Origin: Bryobacteraceae bacterium
GTDB taxonomy: Bacteria > Acidobacteriota > Terriglobia > Bryobacterales > Bryobacteraceae
Assembly (NCBI GenBank): GCA_014379815.1
Contig: JACMLA010000481.1
Location: forward strand, 1 to 7,176
Direction: 5' to 3'
DNA: 7,176 nucleotides
Shown here: piece after piece, positions 5,834-7,176 of the stretch
Position numbering within the stretch: position 1 is the first letter of the stretch
Layout of the letters: the number at the start of each line of letters is the position of its first letter
Translations under genes and position numbers: made by a program
The notes under the pieces: generated by a model
Told to the model about the DNA's origin: nothing
The model's database searches: none
Seen by the model: the letters and a program-made list of their open reading frames with translations, nothing else

Positions 5834-7176
5834 ATGAAGCTTGCATTCTTACTGTCTTTCGCGGTTTTCCAGCTACAGTTGACGCGTCCCGCGGGTCTTG
5901 ATTTTCTACATCGCAACTCCCCTACAGAACAGCGATATCTCATCGAGACAATGGGCGGAGGCGTGGGCCTGATCGACTACAACAACGATGGCCGCCTCGA
6001 CATTTTCCTGGTCAACAGCGGGAAACTCGAGTCTGCGACGAAGGCGCCGGTCAACTTCGCCCGCGACGAACCGGCCTATTGGAATCGGTTGTACCGGCAG
6101 AATCAGAACGGAAGCTTCACCGATGTCACTGCTGCTTCAGGGCTTTCACGGAGCGGCAATCGGTATGGGATGGGTGTCGCTGTCGGAGACTACGACAACG
6201 ATGGATTTGCGGACATCTATGTAACTAACTTCGGTGGCAACCTGCTCTATCACAATAACGGCAATGGCACCTTTAGCGATGTGACGATCAGCTCGAGAGT
6301 CGGCGCAACAGGATGGTCGGTATCGGCGGGCTTCTTCGACTACGACAACGACGGAATGCTCGACCTGTTCGTCAGCCGCTACCTGAATTACGACTTAGCC
6401 GCGAACATTCTGTGCGGCACCCCATTTCGTTCCTACTGCCGCCCGGACTGGTATACCGGAACAAGCAATTTGCTTTACCGCAATGAGGGCAGCGGAAGTT
6501 TTCGGAATGTCAGTGAATCGTCAGGCCTCGCCAAGGTAATCGGCAAAGGCATGGGTGTCGCATTCAATGACTACGATAGTGATGGTTTCACTGACATCTT
6601 TGTAGCTAACGATTTGATGGATCAGTTTCTTTTTCACAACGAGCGCGATGGAACTTTCAAGGAGCTTGGGCTGAACGCCGGTGTCGCACTTTCTGACGAT
6701 GGCAAACCTTATTCCGGTATGGGCGCTGCTTTTGCCGACTACGACAACGACGGGCTCCCTGATATAGCAGTCACGAATCTCGCTCTGGAAAAGTGGGCGC
6801 TCTACCGGAGCGAAGGAGAAGGTACGTTCAGTTATGCCAGCCTGACTTCAGGGTTAGCCGGAGCTACGGTGCGTAGCTCGGGCTGGGGAATCGGCATCCA
6901 TGATTTCGATAACGACGGCTGGAAAGACATTTTTGGGGCTCAAAGTCACGTGCTTGACAATGTCGAGCGGATCAATCCATCGCTGCGCTATCTGGAGTTG
7001 CCTGGCCTCTACCGAAATGTTTCAGGCCGTTTTGAAAAAGCAAATTTGCACGACCCTCCCAGAGTAGCCGGGCGCGGTGCCGCCTTCGGAGACATTGACA
7101 ATGACGGCACGATCGACGTCGTCGTGTCCACTCTGGGGGGAGCCCCATTGGTGCTGCAGGGTAAGCCCAATCAGAA
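5834..7176 (+). CDS. CRTAC1-type FG-GAP/VCBS repeat protein, 3' end beyond window
   Basis: 447 residues are visible, with an open frame to the right edge. The N-terminus (MKLAFLLSFAVFQLQL) resembles a short signal peptide without a lipobox cysteine, so a periplasmic, secreted or surface location is expected. The rest is a beta-propeller-like array with seven acidic calcium-binding-type loops, D-x-D/N-x-D-G-x-x-D, starting at residues 48, 119, 169, 246, 302, 357 and 420. The first has N at position 3 (DYNNDGRLD). IETMGGGVGLIDYNNDG (37-53) and CGTPFRSYCRPDWYTG (194-209, with C194 and C202) are typical of the bacterial CRTAC1 family. Members usually end in an ASPIC/UnbV domain, which would lie beyond the window. 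The ATG at 5834 was chosen because the homologous region begins soon after it and no in-frame ATG, GTG or TTG occurs in the gap. No Shine-Dalgarno is evident. Its role is unknown; ligand binding or adhesion alongside the receptor is a guess. Confidence 0.92.
   Translation, partial: MKLAFLLSFAVFQLQLTRPAGLDFLHRNSPTEQRYLIETMGGGVGLIDYNNDGRLDIFLVNSGKLESATKAPVNFARDEPAYWNRLYRQNQNGSFTDVTAASGLSRSGNRYGMGVAVGDYDNDGFADIYVTNFGGNLLYHNNGNGTFSDVTISSRVGATGWSVSAGFFDYDNDGMLDLFVSRYLNYDLAANILCGTPFRSYCRPDWYTGTSNLLYRNEGSGSFRNVSESSGLAKVIGKGMGVAFNDYDSDGFTDIFVANDLMDQFLFHNERDGTFKELGLNAGVALSDDGKPYSGMGAAFADYDNDGLPDIAVTNLALEKWALYRSEGEGTFSYASLTSGLAGATVRSSGWGIGIHDFDNDGWKDIFGAQSHVLDNVERINPSLRYLELPGLYRNVSGRFEKANLHDPPRVAGRGAAFGDIDNDGTIDVVVSTLGGAPLVLQGKPNQ

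Noticed and set aside
5988..6224. Plus-strand 78-codon open frame inside the FG-GAP gene
   Set aside because: It lies out of frame with the FG-GAP/VCBS frame, which shows seven regular calcium-binding loops; it is a shadow.

Overview
The window (about 57% G+C by eye) looks like an Acidobacteriota chromosome segment, probably of the Solibacter/Bryobacter type. This is inferred from gene content: an ECF sigma factor of the TIGR02999 type next to a Pkn-type Ser/Thr kinase, a very large Oar-like TonB-dependent receptor with an N-terminal carboxypeptidase-regulatory-like domain, and a CRTAC1-type FG-GAP/VCBS protein. No 16S or other phylogenetic marker is present, so the assignment is an inference.

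Layout: two divergent transcription units flank a 119-bp intergenic region (2182-2300). Leftward (minus strand) lie the sigma factor gene (1576-2181) and, 3 nt after its stop codon, a transmembrane Ser/Thr protein kinase gene whose 3' end runs off the window (1-1572). Rightward (plus strand) lie a 1160-residue outer-membrane receptor gene (2301-5783) and, after a 50-bp gap that is mostly a 12-bp-stem hairpin, a seven-motif FG-GAP/VCBS repeat protein gene that runs off the right edge (5834-7176). No stretch longer than 119 bp lacks a gene. I saw no RNA gene, insertion sequence, CRISPR array or long repeat.

Possible working logic (inference): the kinase and sigma factor are translationally coupled and no anti-sigma gene lies between or beside them within the window. 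The sigma factor lacks the acidic residues usual in sigma region 2.2 and has a threonine there, so it could be a phosphorylation-switched sigma factor of the EcfP/PknT kind. Its target could be its own divergent promoter region and the receptor/FG-GAP pair. The receptor and the FG-GAP protein could be two parts of one outer-membrane or surface uptake or adhesion system. The sigma factor also carries unusual substitutions in the region 4 DNA-recognition helix. These points are testable hypotheses and are not shown by the sequence alone.
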